A stretch of DNA of 64,000 bases. It comes from JADJOY01 sp016713535 [NCBI: Deltaproteobacteria bacterium] (GTDB lineage Bacteria > JADJOY01). Each line of letters starts with the position of its first letter. Position 1 is the stretch's first letter. Shown piece after piece: positions 1-9,300 of the stretch. A program made the position numbers and the translations under genes. The notes under the pieces were generated by a model, which had not been told where the DNA came from, did no database searches, and saw nothing but the letters and a program-made list of their open reading frames with translations. Location: NCBI GenBank assembly GCA_016713535.1, contig JADJOY010000007.1, positions 132,542 to 196,541 of the forward strand. The letters run 5' to 3'.

Positions 1-375
1 CCGCCTCCGCGGCGGGCAGGTGGGGCGGGTCATCCGACGGCACCCGTGGCGATGGCGCGGGCGTAGAGCCACGCCACCGCGAACGCGTACACGGCGATCA
101 TGAACAGGCTGGTCATCGGGCATGCACCGGTCGCGCCGCGAGCGGCGACGACGGAAGGCGGCCCGACCTCCCGGAAGTCCTGCGACGGCGAATCCGCGTC
201 GCACCCTTTGAGCTCGCCGGTCCGCCACGACCGGCTGGCGATCACGCGGAGAACCTACCGGCGCCCGATTCGCCCCGTCAACGCAACGCGCCTGGGCGCC
301 GCCGCGCACAGCAGCGCCGGTTCGTCCGCAACCGCCGGCACCGAATCGGCACGCCTGTCGACCGGAAGGCCATGC
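1..375. other. Left-edge stretch with no supported gene
   Basis: I see no convincing gene in the first 375 bases. A short minus-strand frame (30-116) would give a 28-residue hydrophobic peptide, but it lacks a clear ribosome binding site. Longer plus-strand frames here are arginine and proline rich, as expected for the antisense of a high-GC gene. Confidence 0.5.
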
Positions 376-1446
376 TCATCTCTGCAGCGCCAGGATCGCA
401 TCGACCGCGCGATCGGAGCCGTCGACGCGCTCGGGGAAGCGCTCGGGCATCGCGAGGATCCTCTCCAGCGCCTCCGCGATGCCGCGGGGCTCGAGCTGCT
501 CGGGCGGGATCTCGAGCGAGGTCAGCTCGCGTTCCAGCCACTCCACCATCGGTGGCGTCTCGGGGAAGTCCGCGCGAGCCGCGTACAGGAACCGCGTGCG
601 GTTCCCGGCGGCCTCGGCGATGGTGCCGTAGCCGGGCTTCGAGAACACCACGTCGCAGCCCGCCACCAGGCTCGGGTACGCGACGTCGGGGACGTAGGAG
701 GCGTCGTCGCGGGACGCGAGCGGCGGCAGCGGCGGTGCGGTGATCCACCGCACTCCCGCGATCCGTGGCAAGCGGCGCTCGAGGCCGGCGAGGCCGAAGC
801 CGCCGAACGAGAGCAGCACCAGCTTCTCCCCGGGCCTCTCCACGGCCGCTCGCCACGCGCGCGCGTCGCCGGTGGCGAGCCGGGACACGATCCCGATCTC
901 GCGCACCGCGGGAAACCCGACCAGCTCCGGCCCCGGGGTCATGCGCAACGCGAGCGGCGTGACCGCGTGCGCGGCACGTGCCAGCTCGCTCCACGGCGCG
1001 AAGCGCGCGTCGCTCGCGGCGTAGTGACCGTAGATGAAGGCCCAGTCGAAGTTCGTCGAGGCGAGCCGCGGCAGCCCGAGCTCGGCCGCCGCGCGCAGCG
1101 CCGCTGGCGGCACGTCGGCCACCACCCGGTCGGCTCCGCTCGCGCGTAGCTTGTGCACCAGCTCGGGTACCGGGCCCGCGCCGCGCCACAAGGCGTCGAG
1201 GAGGCCGAGGGTGGCGTCGAGGTCGTGGGTGATGCCGTCGGCCTGCGCGACGCCCACGTCCATCTTCACCGGCTCGATGTTCCAGCGCTCCGACTCGCCC
1301 AGGAAGCCCGCGAAGATCGCGCGCGGGATCCTCGACCAGAAGGTCACGCGCGCGCGCGGCTCGCGCTCGAGGAGGCGCTTCGCCACCGCCATCTGGCGGG
1401 CGCCGTGGCCGTAGCCGTGGTCGGTGATCGCGAACAGCACGTGCAT
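376..1446 (-). CDS. GT-B fold glycosyltransferase (family 28/MurG-like)
   Basis: Predicted nucleotide-sugar dependent glycosyltransferase of 356 residues; acceptor unknown. The N-terminus MHVLFAITDHGYGHG is the typical glycine- and histidine-rich first loop of MurG-type GT-B enzymes. The C-terminal half carries DVVFSKPGYGTIAEA (about residues 265-280), the nucleotide-sugar binding signature of this fold. The middle stretch DVPPAALRAAAELG followed by STNFDW resembles the glycosyltransferase-like domain found N-terminal to plant L-arabinokinases (family knowledge). I chose the ATG at 1446 because the conserved first beta strand begins there; an upstream in-frame start at 1488 would add an arginine-rich tail. 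It is divergent from the flavin monooxygenase gene, 93 bp away. Confidence 0.8.
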   Translation of the reverse strand: MHVLFAITDHGYGHGARQMAVAKRLLEREPRARVTFWSRIPRAIFAGFLGESERWNIEPVKMDVGVAQADGITHDLDATLGLLDALWRGAGPVPELVHKLRASGADRVVADVPPAALRAAAELGLPRLASTNFDWAFIYGHYAASDARFAPWSELARAAHAVTPLALRMTPGPELVGFPAVREIGIVSRLATGDARAWRAAVERPGEKLVLLSFGGFGLAGLERRLPRIAGVRWITAPPLPPLASRDDASYVPDVAYPSLVAGCDVVFSKPGYGTIAEAAGNRTRFLYAARADFPETPPMVEWLERELTSLEIPPEQLEPRGIAEALERILAMPERFPERVDGSDRAVDAILALQR

Positions 1447-1539
1447 GGAATCCCCCGGACCGCCTGCGCGGCGGCGCGAGCGTGTCACGAGCGCGGTGGC
1501 TCGTCACCCGGATCGCGGCGATGTGGCAATCTCGTCGTC

Positions 1540-3036
1540 ATGGAACGCATTCGTACGGTTGCGGTGATCGGCGCGGGGTCGAGCGGCATCACCGGCGCCA
1601 AGTGCGCCATCGACGAAGGGCTCGAGCCCACGGTCTTCGAGCAGTCCGCCGAGATCGGCGGGAACTGGGTGTATCGGCCCGAGGAGTCGCACTCGAGCTG
1701 CTATCGCTCGCTCTACATCAACACCTCGCGGGAGATCATGGCGTATTCGGACTTCCCGATGTCCGAGACGCTCCCCGACTACCCGCACAACACCCACATC
1801 GTCCGCTACTTCGAGGACTACGTGGAGCGGTTCCGGCTGCGCGAGCGCATCCGCTTCCTCCACACCGTGACGCGCGTGACCTCGAGCGGCGCGCGCTGGG
1901 ACGTGACCACGACGCGCCCCGACGGCACGTCGGCCACGAGGACCTTCGACGCGCTGATGGTGGCGAACGGCCACCACTGGTCGCCGCGCTGGCCACGCCC
2001 CGCCTACCCCGGCGCCGACACGTTCCGCGGCCGCCAGATCCACAGCCACTCCTACAAGGAGCCGAGCGTTCTCGCGGGGCGGCGCGTGGTCGTCGTCGGC
2101 ATCGGCAACAGCGCCGTCGACATCGCCGTCGAGGCCTCGCACGTCGCCGAATCCGTCCACCTGAGCACCCGCAGCGGCGCGTGGGTGGTGCCGAAGTACT
2201 TCTTCGGCAAGCCCCTCGACCATCTGGCGATCACGCGCCTCGGCGCCAAGGTGCCGCTCGAGATGACCGGCCAGATCGCGCGCAAGCGGCTCGCGAAGTT
2301 CCAGGGCGCGCTCGGGAGCTGGGGGCTGCCTCAGCCCAGGTTCGGGCCCCATCAGGCGCACCCCACGATCTCGAACGAGCTCCTCGGGCGGATCGGCCAC
2401 GGCGCGGTGGTGATCGAGCCGAACGTGGCGCGGCTCGAGCCCGAGCACGTGGTGTTCGACGACGGCTCGCGGGTTGCCGCGGACCTCGTGATCTGGTGCA
2501 CGGGCTACGACCTGCGCTTCCCGTTCTTCGACGAGGCGCTGGTGCGCGTCGAGGACAACCGCCTCGATCTCTACAAGCGCGTGTTCCATCCCGACCTCGG
2601 CGCGAGCGTCGCGTTCCTGGGCCTGGTGCAGCCGCTCGGCGCGATCATGCCGATCGCCGAGATGCAGGCGCGCTGGGCGGCGCGGGTGTGGACCGGAGAC
2701 GCGCGGCTCCCCGACCGCGACGGGATGCGCGCCGACATCGCGCGCATGCACGACGCCGTGGCGCGCCGCTACACCCCATCCGCGCGGCACACCATCCAGG
2801 TCGACTTCTTCGCCTACATGGACGAGCTCGCCGACGAGATCGGCGTGCGCCCGCGGGTGTGGAAGCACCCGAAGCTGTGGGCGGCGCTGATGCTCGGTCC
2901 GGCCGCGCCCGCGCAGTACCGGCTCGAAGGCCCGGGAGCGTGGAGCGGGGCGGCGGACGCGGTGCTGGCCGCCTTCGCGCGCGGCCTCGGCAAGCGGCCG
3001 GCGTCGGGCCGGCCTCTGCCGGGCGCGCACGGATGA
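1540..3036 (+). CDS. Flavin-containing monooxygenase (FMO type)
   Basis: Predicted FAD- and NADPH-dependent monooxygenase of 498 residues that would oxygenate soft nucleophiles or ketones; substrate not predictable. The FAD Rossmann motif GxGxxG is at residues 11-16, the FMO fingerprint FxGxxxHxxxY is present as FRGRQIHSHSY at 162-172, and the NADPH-binding motif GIGNSA is at 187-192. VIWCTGYDLRFPF in the C-terminal third is the usual conserved ATGY-like segment. Length is normal for bacterial class B monooxygenases. The ATG at 1540 directly precedes the first beta strand. The gene converges on the lipoprotein gene at 3080, with a hairpin between them. Confidence 0.9.
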   Translation: MERIRTVAVIGAGSSGITGAKCAIDEGLEPTVFEQSAEIGGNWVYRPEESHSSCYRSLYINTSREIMAYSDFPMSETLPDYPHNTHIVRYFEDYVERFRLRERIRFLHTVTRVTSSGARWDVTTTRPDGTSATRTFDALMVANGHHWSPRWPRPAYPGADTFRGRQIHSHSYKEPSVLAGRRVVVVGIGNSAVDIAVEASHVAESVHLSTRSGAWVVPKYFFGKPLDHLAITRLGAKVPLEMTGQIARKRLAKFQGALGSWGLPQPRFGPHQAHPTISNELLGRIGHGAVVIEPNVARLEPEHVVFDDGSRVAADLVIWCTGYDLRFPFFDEALVRVEDNRLDLYKRVFHPDLGASVAFLGLVQPLGAIMPIAEMQARWAARVWTGDARLPDRDGMRADIARMHDAVARRYTPSARHTIQVDFFAYMDELADEIGVRPRVWKHPKLWAALMLGPAAPAQYRLEGPGAWSGAADAVLAAFARGLGKRPASGRPLPGAHG

Positions 3037-3041
3037 ACGGC

Positions 3042-3066
3042 GGGGTCGTCGACGAAGCGACGCCCC
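3042..3066. terminator. Hairpin between convergent genes (hairpin family B, copy B0)
   Basis: Read on the minus strand this is arm GGGGCGTCG, loop CTTCGT, arm CGACG-A-CCCC (one bulged A). It lies in the 43-bp gap between two convergent stop codons, where a bidirectional terminator is expected, but no T-tract follows. Its loop matches ten other hairpins in the window (family B). Confidence 0.5.
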
Positions 3067-3079
3067 CCCACCCGATCGC

Positions 3080-4219
3080 TCAGGATCGAAGCCGGTAAGG
3101 ACTCTGGAACGCCGGCAGGTAGGGCCCGTCGCCGAGCTCCTTGGCGAGCGCCTGGTGCGCCGGTGTCGCCGGCAGCTCGCGGCTCCAGTCCGTCCACCCG
3201 GCGACGAGCGCGGCGCGGAAGAGCTTCACCGACGCCTCGGTCGGCAGCTTCGCGGCGACCTTGCCGGCGCCGTAGCGAAGCGACGCCACCTCGCCCCCCA
3301 CCGCCTTCGCCGCGGCCGCGGGCTCGGCGAGCGCTTCGAACAGGCAGCCGAGCGCGCGCTCGCCGTAGCGCGCCACCACCGAATCGGCGAGCGGCGGCAC
3401 CTCGCCCGAGCCGCCCTGGAGGAACTCGTTCATGACCACCGGCATCGCGAGCAGCGCGACGGCCTCGCGGATCGCGCCGTCCGGAAGCCCGGCGTCGGGC
3501 AGCGCGACGAGCTTCGTGAACGTCTTGTCCTCGAAGTAGCGGGTCTTCTTCACGACGCTCCAGCGCGGGTCCGCGTCCGGGCACGGCAGCGGTCGCATCG
3601 GCCTGGCGAGCCCGGGATCGGCGTGGAACCGGAAGCGCTGGGCCGCCGGGCTCGGGTAGAGCGTGACGAGCGCGCGCAGCACGTCGGACTTGGCCGCGTA
3701 GCTCGTGTAGCCCCACTTCGCACGCTGAACCTGCTCGGCCGCGGAGCGCAGCATCGCCTCGGCGTCGCTGCCCCAGCGCTGCCGCGCCTCGATCAGCTCA
3801 CCGGCGCCGCGGGAGATCTCGTCCGGCCCCTTCTTGAACTCGACGCCATCCGGGCGCTCGACGATCGACTTCTCGAGGAACTTGTAGACTGCGTCGGGGT
3901 CGGGGATCGGCTCGCCGGCGAGCGATCGGGCGGCGGCCTCGACCAGCTTCCCCACCGACTCGGCGGTGGCGGGATCGGGGAGCCCGAGGAGCGCCGCCAC
4001 GTCTGGCTTGGCTGGCTCGGGAGATGGTGTGGGCTCGGGGGCAGCTGCTGGCGCGGGTGCCGCAGCGCTGGCGACGGTGGCAGCAGGCGCGCTCGCGGCC
4101 CCCGGCGGAGCCGCGCCACGGTCACAGCCCGTGAGCCCGGCCGCCAGCGCGAGGATCGCCACGCCCGTCCCGAGCCCGCGCGTGCGAATCCAGTCGACGA
4201 CGGCTCGCGATCGATTCAT
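3080..4219 (-). CDS. Hypothetical lipoprotein
   Basis: Secreted lipoprotein of 379 residues with no recognised domain. The N-terminus has basic residues, a hydrophobic stretch (GVAILALAAGLTGC) ending in a good lipobox LTGC, then an alanine- and proline-rich linker of about 45 residues, typical of envelope-anchored proteins. The remainder is mostly helical in character, with several tryptophans and an HADPGL segment. Start chosen at ATG 4219, just before the signal peptide; the frame stays open upstream to 4258. Divergent from the sulfotransferase. Function unknown. Confidence 0.75.
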   Translation of the reverse strand: MNRSRAVVDWIRTRGLGTGVAILALAAGLTGCDRGAAPPGAASAPAATVASAAAPAPAAAPEPTPSPEPAKPDVAALLGLPDPATAESVGKLVEAAARSLAGEPIPDPDAVYKFLEKSIVERPDGVEFKKGPDEISRGAGELIEARQRWGSDAEAMLRSAAEQVQRAKWGYTSYAAKSDVLRALVTLYPSPAAQRFRFHADPGLARPMRPLPCPDADPRWSVVKKTRYFEDKTFTKLVALPDAGLPDGAIREAVALLAMPVVMNEFLQGGSGEVPPLADSVVARYGERALGCLFEALAEPAAAAKAVGGEVASLRYGAGKVAAKLPTEASVKLFRAALVAGWTDWSRELPATPAHQALAKELGDGPYLPAFQSPYRLRS

Positions 4220-4364
4220 GCGCCCCCCTGGTGAATCCGGCTGGTGTGCCCGGGACACGGACCCGCGCCCGAGAAACGTGCTAACTCTTTTCGGCGGCGA
4301 CGGTGCCCGCGGTGGGCTCGTCGGCTCCGGACTTCGCTCTCGTCAGCACAGGAAGAAACCGCCG

Positions 4365-5447
4365 ATGCTCGGACGGATCGTTCGCGCGTACCTCACCGTC
4401 GGCCGCACCTTCGGTGCCTGGCTGCCGCCCCTCGTGACCTTCGTGCTGTTCTCGATCCTGCGGACGGTCATGACGGTCGGCTGGGCGCTCGATCCGATCT
4501 TCTTCCCGAAGCTGCGTGGGACGAAGGTCGTGAGCCCGATCGTGCTGGTCGGCAACCCGCGCACCGGCACCACGTTCCTGCAGCGCTTCCTCACCGACCA
4601 CGGCGTCGGCAGCGGGCTCGAGCTGTGGCGCATGCTGTATTCCTCGCTCACCATCCAGGCGCTGATCAAGCCCTTTCTCCCCTTCCTCGAGAAGGTGAGC
4701 CCGGCGCGCCACCACTCGACCGTCGCCCACGAGACCAGCCTCACGTCCGTGGAGACCGACGACGTCTCGTTCATGTTCCGGTTCTTCGACGGCATGTTCC
4801 TGTACGGATTCATCCTCGCATTCGACGAACAGGACCGCGTCGACCTCGTCGATCCGCGCCGCCGCGACACCACCCGGCGCGACGCCGACTGGCTCGAGGC
4901 GCTGTGGCGGCGCAGCCTGGTCGCGCACCGCAGCGACCGCGTGGTGGCGAAGCTGTTCTCGCTCTCCGCGTGGCTGCCCACGTTCCTGAAGCGTTTCCCG
5001 GACGCGAGGATCCTCTACATGGTGCGCGACCCGCTCGAGGTGTTGCCGTCGGCGCTCAGCCTCACCACCGGGGTGCTCGGCAAGGCGTTCGACTTCTGGG
5101 GACGCCCCGAGGCGATCAAGCGCCGCTACATCGATCGCATGGTCGCCGGTTACACGCTGCTCCTGCGTCGCTTCCACGACGACTACACCTCGGGCGCGAT
5201 CCCGCGGGAGAACGTCTACATCGTCCGCTACGACCGGCTCATGCGCGAGTTCGACGTGGTCATGGACGAGATCCTGGCGTTCACCGGCACGCCCAAGGGA
5301 TCCGCGCTGGCGGACGCGATCACCGCGCAGGCCGAGAAGCAGCGCGGCTACAAGAGCAAGCACAGCTACAGCCTTGAGCAGTTCGGTCTCGACGCCGACG
5401 CGATCCGTCGCGACTGCGCGTTCGTCTACGAGGCGTTCGGGATCTGA
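4365..5447 (+). CDS. Sulfotransferase family protein
   Basis: Predicted PAPS-dependent sulfotransferase of 360 residues. The 5'-phosphosulfate binding loop GNPRTGTTF is at residues 63-71, and YMVRDPLEVLPSALSL (near residue 220) is the 3'-phosphate binding motif with its conserved Arg and Ser. A hydrophobic segment at about residues 12-35 suggests membrane attachment. ATG 4365 was chosen because the frame upstream is low-complexity antisense-like sequence. A small lipoprotein gene follows 20 bp later on the same strand. The acceptor (lipid, glycan or other) cannot be predicted. Confidence 0.88.
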   Translation: MLGRIVRAYLTVGRTFGAWLPPLVTFVLFSILRTVMTVGWALDPIFFPKLRGTKVVSPIVLVGNPRTGTTFLQRFLTDHGVGSGLELWRMLYSSLTIQALIKPFLPFLEKVSPARHHSTVAHETSLTSVETDDVSFMFRFFDGMFLYGFILAFDEQDRVDLVDPRRRDTTRRDADWLEALWRRSLVAHRSDRVVAKLFSLSAWLPTFLKRFPDARILYMVRDPLEVLPSALSLTTGVLGKAFDFWGRPEAIKRRYIDRMVAGYTLLLRRFHDDYTSGAIPRENVYIVRYDRLMREFDVVMDEILAFTGTPKGSALADAITAQAEKQRGYKSKHSYSLEQFGLDADAIRRDCAFVYEAFGI

Positions 5448-5467
5448 GCGGGGCGAGGAGGTCGGGG

Positions 5468-5905
5468 ATGCGGGACTGGGCTCGGATCGAGGCGACGCGG
5501 CGGACCCGCGCGCTCGCGTGCGCCGCGCTGGTGCTGGCGCTCGGGTGCGGCGGTGACGAGAACGAGGTGGTGGTGGAGCTGACCCGGGGCGAGCAGCGCT
5601 CCGTCGAGCTCACGGTCACGGCGAGCCAGATCTTCGGCGGACGGCTCCTCGAGTGCGACTTCGTGTCGCTACGGCCCAAGGATCCCGACAACCAGCTCGC
5701 GCTCCAGAACATGGAGATCGCGGTCAGCGACTCGGGGAAGTCGAGCGACGTCGCGTGCACGGCGCGGATCGAGATCTTCGTCCACCCCGACGCGATCCTC
5801 GGCGACTACGGGATCGACGTCGACTTCACCTACACCTACACCGACCAGAACGACATCCTCACCGGTGAGGACCAGGGCCGAGTCAAGGTGAGCGTGGTTC
5901 GCTGA
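5468..5905 (+). CDS. Small hypothetical lipoprotein
   Basis: 145 residues. The basic N-terminus, a hydrophobic run and LALGC at residues 23-27 indicate a lipoprotein signal, although the lipobox is imperfect (Leu rather than Ala, Ser or Thr at -2). The mature part is acidic and looks beta-rich (VVVELTRGEQRSVELTV, then YGIDVDFTYTYTDQND). A GAGGAG ribosome binding site lies 7 bases before the ATG. It follows the sulfotransferase by 20 bp and may be co-transcribed. No family recognised. Confidence 0.7.
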   Translation: MRDWARIEATRRTRALACAALVLALGCGGDENEVVVELTRGEQRSVELTVTASQIFGGRLLECDFVSLRPKDPDNQLALQNMEIAVSDSGKSSDVACTARIEIFVHPDAILGDYGIDVDFTYTYTDQNDILTGEDQGRVKVSVVR

Positions 5906-6019
5906 TCGGCGTGCCACCGTCGCGGCGGCCCTGCGGCGGCGGATGGCCCCCCCGCCGCTACGACGGTCCGAGCCGGCACGTTTTCGTAGGGCCGGGGCCT
6001 CCGAGCCCCCGCCAGCCGC

Positions 6020-6940
6020 TCATCGACCGAGCGCTACCCGTCCCACCAGGTGGCGGCCGTCGCGGGTCGCCGGGCGGACCTCGACCGTTCGGTCCCCGTC
6101 GGCGCCAGCGGCACCCCGGGAGGCCAGCAGGCTCACCCGGCTCGGTAGTGGGATCGGCTGCTTGAACGTCACGTCGGCGCTCACCCGCGGGTGGGGCCGC
6201 CCGTCACGCTCCAGAGCGGCGAGCAGCCGCGCCAGCGTCCACATGCCGTGCGCGATCGGCCGCCGGTAGCCGAGCGGCCGGGCCGTGAAGCTCCACAAGT
6301 GGTGCGGGTTCACGTCGCCCGAGGCGCGCGCGAAGCGGCGTCCGGTGGGCTCCGCCACCTCGACGTCGGCGATCACGTCGAGGAGCGGTTCCGTAGCGGC
6401 GGACGTCGCCACCGGCGGCCCGGCGCGACCGTGACCGATGCGGCGGCGCGACAGCACGGTCGCGACGCCGCGCCAGCGACGGTCACCGGCGACCTCGACC
6501 TCCAGGCTCCAGTCGATCTCGACACCGCGCTCGGTGGCCCGCGTGCCCGCCAGCCGGCACGTCAGGTCGAGGCGCTCGCCGACGTGGATCGAGCCGCGCT
6601 GCTCGATCGCCTGGCGGACGTGGATCAGCCCGAGCGGGCTGAGCGGGAACGACCGATGGGTGACGAGCGTGCCCATGAGCCCGAGGAAGAGCGCCTCGGG
6701 ATACGCGGGCGGCAGCACCTCCGAGGCGTCCTCGATGGCGCACACGTCGCGATAACGCGCGAGCCGCGCCGGGTCGACGGCCACTCCCCTCACCCGCGCC
6801 GAGAGCTCCGGCAACGCCGCCAGCTCGGCGGCCGTTGCCCGACCCTGCCGCCTCATCAGCGCGAACGCGAGCCCGCGCCCGAACACCGCCGCCACCGAGG
6901 GCAGCCGCTCGAGCTCGACCGCGAGCGGCGCGCCGCTCAT
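6020..6940 (-). CDS. MaoC-like hotdog dehydratase
   Basis: 306-residue double-hotdog protein of the MaoC/hydratase-2 group, which hydrate enoyl-CoA thioesters. The C-terminal hotdog carries the hydratase-2 signature as RFARASGDVNPHH followed by PIAHGMW (about residues 200-225), with the catalytic Asp and His present; the N-terminal half is the degenerate hotdog usual in this family. The start codon overlaps the stop of the upstream SDR gene by 4 bp (ATGA), so the two are translationally coupled and probably act together in an acyl-CoA or acyl-carrier pathway. Confidence 0.85.
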   Translation of the reverse strand: MSGAPLAVELERLPSVAAVFGRGLAFALMRRQGRATAAELAALPELSARVRGVAVDPARLARYRDVCAIEDASEVLPPAYPEALFLGLMGTLVTHRSFPLSPLGLIHVRQAIEQRGSIHVGERLDLTCRLAGTRATERGVEIDWSLEVEVAGDRRWRGVATVLSRRRIGHGRAGPPVATSAATEPLLDVIADVEVAEPTGRRFARASGDVNPHHLWSFTARPLGYRRPIAHGMWTLARLLAALERDGRPHPRVSADVTFKQPIPLPSRVSLLASRGAAGADGDRTVEVRPATRDGRHLVGRVALGR

Positions 6941-7800
6941 TCGTGCAGGCTGGGTCCGCTCGTCGGCGCGGTGTCGGCCTTGACGTGTTTCGCCGCGGAG
7001 CGCTGCGCCGCGCGGCGCGTGTTCGCGAAATGCATCAGGCCGGGCGCGTGCCGGCCGAGGAAACCGAACACCTTGCCGTGGACGGTGAACACGTACTCCC
7101 GCTCGCGGCGCGCGATCGCGTCCACCATCACGCGCGCGGCTTTCTCGGTCGGCCACATCAGCTTCGAAGGGCGCTTGTCCTTGCGGTTGCCGTCGAACCG
7201 GCCCTGGTTGTCGACCTGCGCGATCTCGCTGGCGACGAAGCCGGGATGGATGGTGGTGCAGCTCACGCCGGTGCCGTGGAGCTCCATGGAGAGCGTCTGA
7301 CCGATCGCACGGACCGCGGCCTTCGAGGCGCTGTACGCGGCCTGGCCCGGCACCGACACCATCGACGACACGCTGCCCACCAGCGCCAGACGGCCGCGGG
7401 TCTTCTTGAGCTCGGGGATGGCGTAGCGCGCGGTCATGGCGAGGCCGATCACGTTGGTCTCGAACTGGCGACGCCAGTCGGCGGCCTCGAGCTGCTCGAC
7501 CCGCCCCGAGACGCCGAAACCCGCGTTCGCCACCACCACGTCGACCCGGCCGAGGTCACGGGCCACCGCCTCGACCGCGAACATCACCGCGCTCTCGTCG
7601 GTCACGTCGCACGGCACCACGAGCCCGTGGCGACCGAGCTTCTCGATCTCGCGGATGACCTCGCGCAGTCGGTCCTCGCGCCGCCCCGAGACCGCGGCGT
7701 TGGCTCCCCGCGACGCGAGCTCGAGCGCGACACAGCGCCCGATGCCAGCCGTCGCACCCGTCACCCACGCCACCAGTCCCGCGAAATCCTGCTTCGACAT
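6937..7800 (-). CDS. Short-chain dehydrogenase/reductase
   Basis: 287-residue classical SDR. The cofactor motif TGxxxGIG is at residues 14-21, NAG follows the fourth strand, and the catalytic triad is Ser in VGSVSS, Tyr156 and Lys160 (YSASK). The C-terminal extension (VFTVHGKVFGFLGRHAPGLMHFANTRR) is basic and partly hydrophobic, as in membrane-associated lipid SDRs. Start at ATG 7800 immediately before the first strand. Coupled to the downstream MaoC gene by ATGA overlap. A double-hairpin repeat lies in the divergent gap to serB. Confidence 0.88.
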   Translation of the reverse strand: MSKQDFAGLVAWVTGATAGIGRCVALELASRGANAAVSGRREDRLREVIREIEKLGRHGLVVPCDVTDESAVMFAVEAVARDLGRVDVVVANAGFGVSGRVEQLEAADWRRQFETNVIGLAMTARYAIPELKKTRGRLALVGSVSSMVSVPGQAAYSASKAAVRAIGQTLSMELHGTGVSCTTIHPGFVASEIAQVDNQGRFDGNRKDKRPSKLMWPTEKAARVMVDAIARREREYVFTVHGKVFGFLGRHAPGLMHFANTRRAAQRSAAKHVKADTAPTSGPSLHE

Positions 7801-7992
7801 CGGCCCTCCCCGCGCTCCATGCGCCTCGGAACCACGCGCCCGGACCGCAAGCGGCCGATTGTACGTGACGATGCGAGGATCGTCGCGCGTGGGGCGCGCC
7901 GCCTGGGATCCCGGACCGCGCGACGAGTGGATTCGTCGAAGGGCCGGTCGCAGCGCGACCGCACGAGCGAAGCGAGTGACTCGGGGGTGGGA

Positions 7993-8040
7993 CCCGCCGG
8001 GATTCACTCCCGGCGGGCGGGGGGCTTGAAAAGCCCCCCG
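7993..8040. repeat. Double-hairpin repeat, family A, copy A1
   Basis: Two abutting perfect inverted repeats: arms CCCGCCGGGA and TCCCGGCGGG around loop TTCAC (7993-8017), then arms CGGGGGGCTT and AAGCCCCCCG around GAA (8018-8040). The preceding sequence (about 7962-7992) contains the family flank CACGAGCGAAGCGAG. The bases after the second stem are A-rich, not T-rich, so it is not a canonical terminator for the plus strand. Confidence 0.8.
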
Positions 8041-8085
8041 AAAAACCCCGTGCTACGGTGAAGCGCCGTCGAGCGGAGCGCCTGC

Positions 8086-9300
8086 ATGCACCAGATCCAC
8101 GAACCGATGATCCTCTCGGTGTCGGGCCCGGACCGGCCCGGCATTCTCGCCGAGCTGGCCGGCATCCTGGCTCGCGGCCAGATCGACCTCGTCGACGTCG
8201 AGCAGGCGACGCTGCAGAACTTCTTGGCACTCTCGTTCCTGGTCGACCTCGGCAACCGCCCGGAGCGCGCCCAGGTGATCCTGCGCGAGTTCCTCCCCGC
8301 GGCGGCCCGTCAGGGGCTCGCCGCCGAGGTGCGCGCGATCACCTTGCCGGAGCTGCGCATCCTGAAGGAGCAGGACCTGTGGGCGGTGACGCTGCTCGGC
8401 GAGAGCTCGAGCGCACTGATGGTGACGACCGTCGCCGCCGCCACCGCGCGCCACAACGTCAACATCGTCACGATCCGTCGTCTCGCCGAGCGCGACCTGA
8501 GCGCCGCGGAGCTGATCGTCGACGTGTCGCGCACGCCGTACGTCGACGCCTTCCGGCGCGATCTGCTGAGCGCGTGCGAGGCGGTGGGCCTCGACGTCGG
8601 CATCGCGCCCGAGGACGTGCACCGCAAGAGCAAGCGCGTGGTGGTGATGGACGCGGACTCGACGCTGGTGGCCGGCGAGGTCATCGACGAGCTGGCGCGC
8701 CGCGCCGGCGTCGTCGACAAGGTCGCGGCGATCACCCGGCGCGCGATGGAGGGCGAGCTCGACTTCGCTGCGGCGCTCACCGAGCGCGTCTCGCTCCTCG
8801 CCGGGCTCACGCGCGCCGACCTGCAGGCCGTGATCGAGTCGATGGTCCTCACTCCGGGCGCCGCGGATACGATCGCGGTGCTCAAGGCGCTCGGCTTCAA
8901 GGTGGGCGTGATCAGCGGCGGCTTCACGTTCTTCACCGAGCACCTGCGCGAGACGCTCGGCCTCGACTACGCGTTCGGCAACGTGCTGGAGATGGACGGC
9001 GACCGGCTCACCGGCCGCGTGGTGCCCCCGATCATCGACGCCCAGGGCAAGGCGGAGCGCGTGCGCCAGATCGCCCGCGAGCTCGGCGTGCCGCTCTCGC
9101 AGGTGGTGACGGTCGGCGACGGCGCCAACGACATCCCGATGCTCGAGACCGCCGGCCTCGGGGTCGCGTTCCGCGCCAAGGAGGCCGCGCGGCGCGCGGC
9201 GCGCGGCTCGATCCAGCGCAACGACATGAAGGCGCTGCTCTACCTGCTCGGGATCTCGGGGCGAGATCTCAAGAAGCTCGTGCACGCCACGCCGCCATGA
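8086..9300 (+). CDS. serB: Phosphoserine phosphatase with two ACT domains
   Basis: Catalyses the last step of serine synthesis, dephosphorylating O-phosphoserine. The 404-residue protein has two N-terminal ACT domains (about 8-90 and 95-175; the first begins ILSVSGPDRPGILAELA), which in related enzymes bind amino acids. A HAD-superfamily domain follows: motif I DADST at 189-193 (Asp nucleophile), motif II VISGG, and motif IV GDGAND at 344-349. This architecture matches mycobacterial SerB2-like enzymes. The stop overlaps the next start by ATGA. It lies downstream of a double-hairpin repeat. Confidence 0.95.
   Translation: MHQIHEPMILSVSGPDRPGILAELAGILARGQIDLVDVEQATLQNFLALSFLVDLGNRPERAQVILREFLPAAARQGLAAEVRAITLPELRILKEQDLWAVTLLGESSSALMVTTVAAATARHNVNIVTIRRLAERDLSAAELIVDVSRTPYVDAFRRDLLSACEAVGLDVGIAPEDVHRKSKRVVVMDADSTLVAGEVIDELARRAGVVDKVAAITRRAMEGELDFAAALTERVSLLAGLTRADLQAVIESMVLTPGAADTIAVLKALGFKVGVISGGFTFFTEHLRETLGLDYAFGNVLEMDGDRLTGRVVPPIIDAQGKAERVRQIARELGVPLSQVVTVGDGANDIPMLETAGLGVAFRAKEAARRAARGSIQRNDMKALLYLLGISGRDLKKLVHATPP

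Noticed and set aside
30-116. A possible 28-residue hydrophobic peptide at the left edge
   Set aside because: No ribosome binding site, no family, and only one hydrophobic stretch; too little to call a gene.
100-1149. A long plus-strand frame opposite the first glycosyltransferase
   Set aside because: It is arginine-, alanine- and glycine-rich without domain signatures, as expected of antisense frames in GC-rich genes; the minus-strand gene has clear motifs.
5985-6015. A GTAGGGCCGGGGCCT-like sequence resembling the hairpin at 62035
   Set aside because: Similarity is short and GC-rich; not enough to call a third repeat family from this window.
8018-8040. Strong hairpin of copy A1 as an intrinsic terminator
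   Set aside because: No T-tract follows on either strand; it lies between divergent gene starts and matches dispersed repeats instead.
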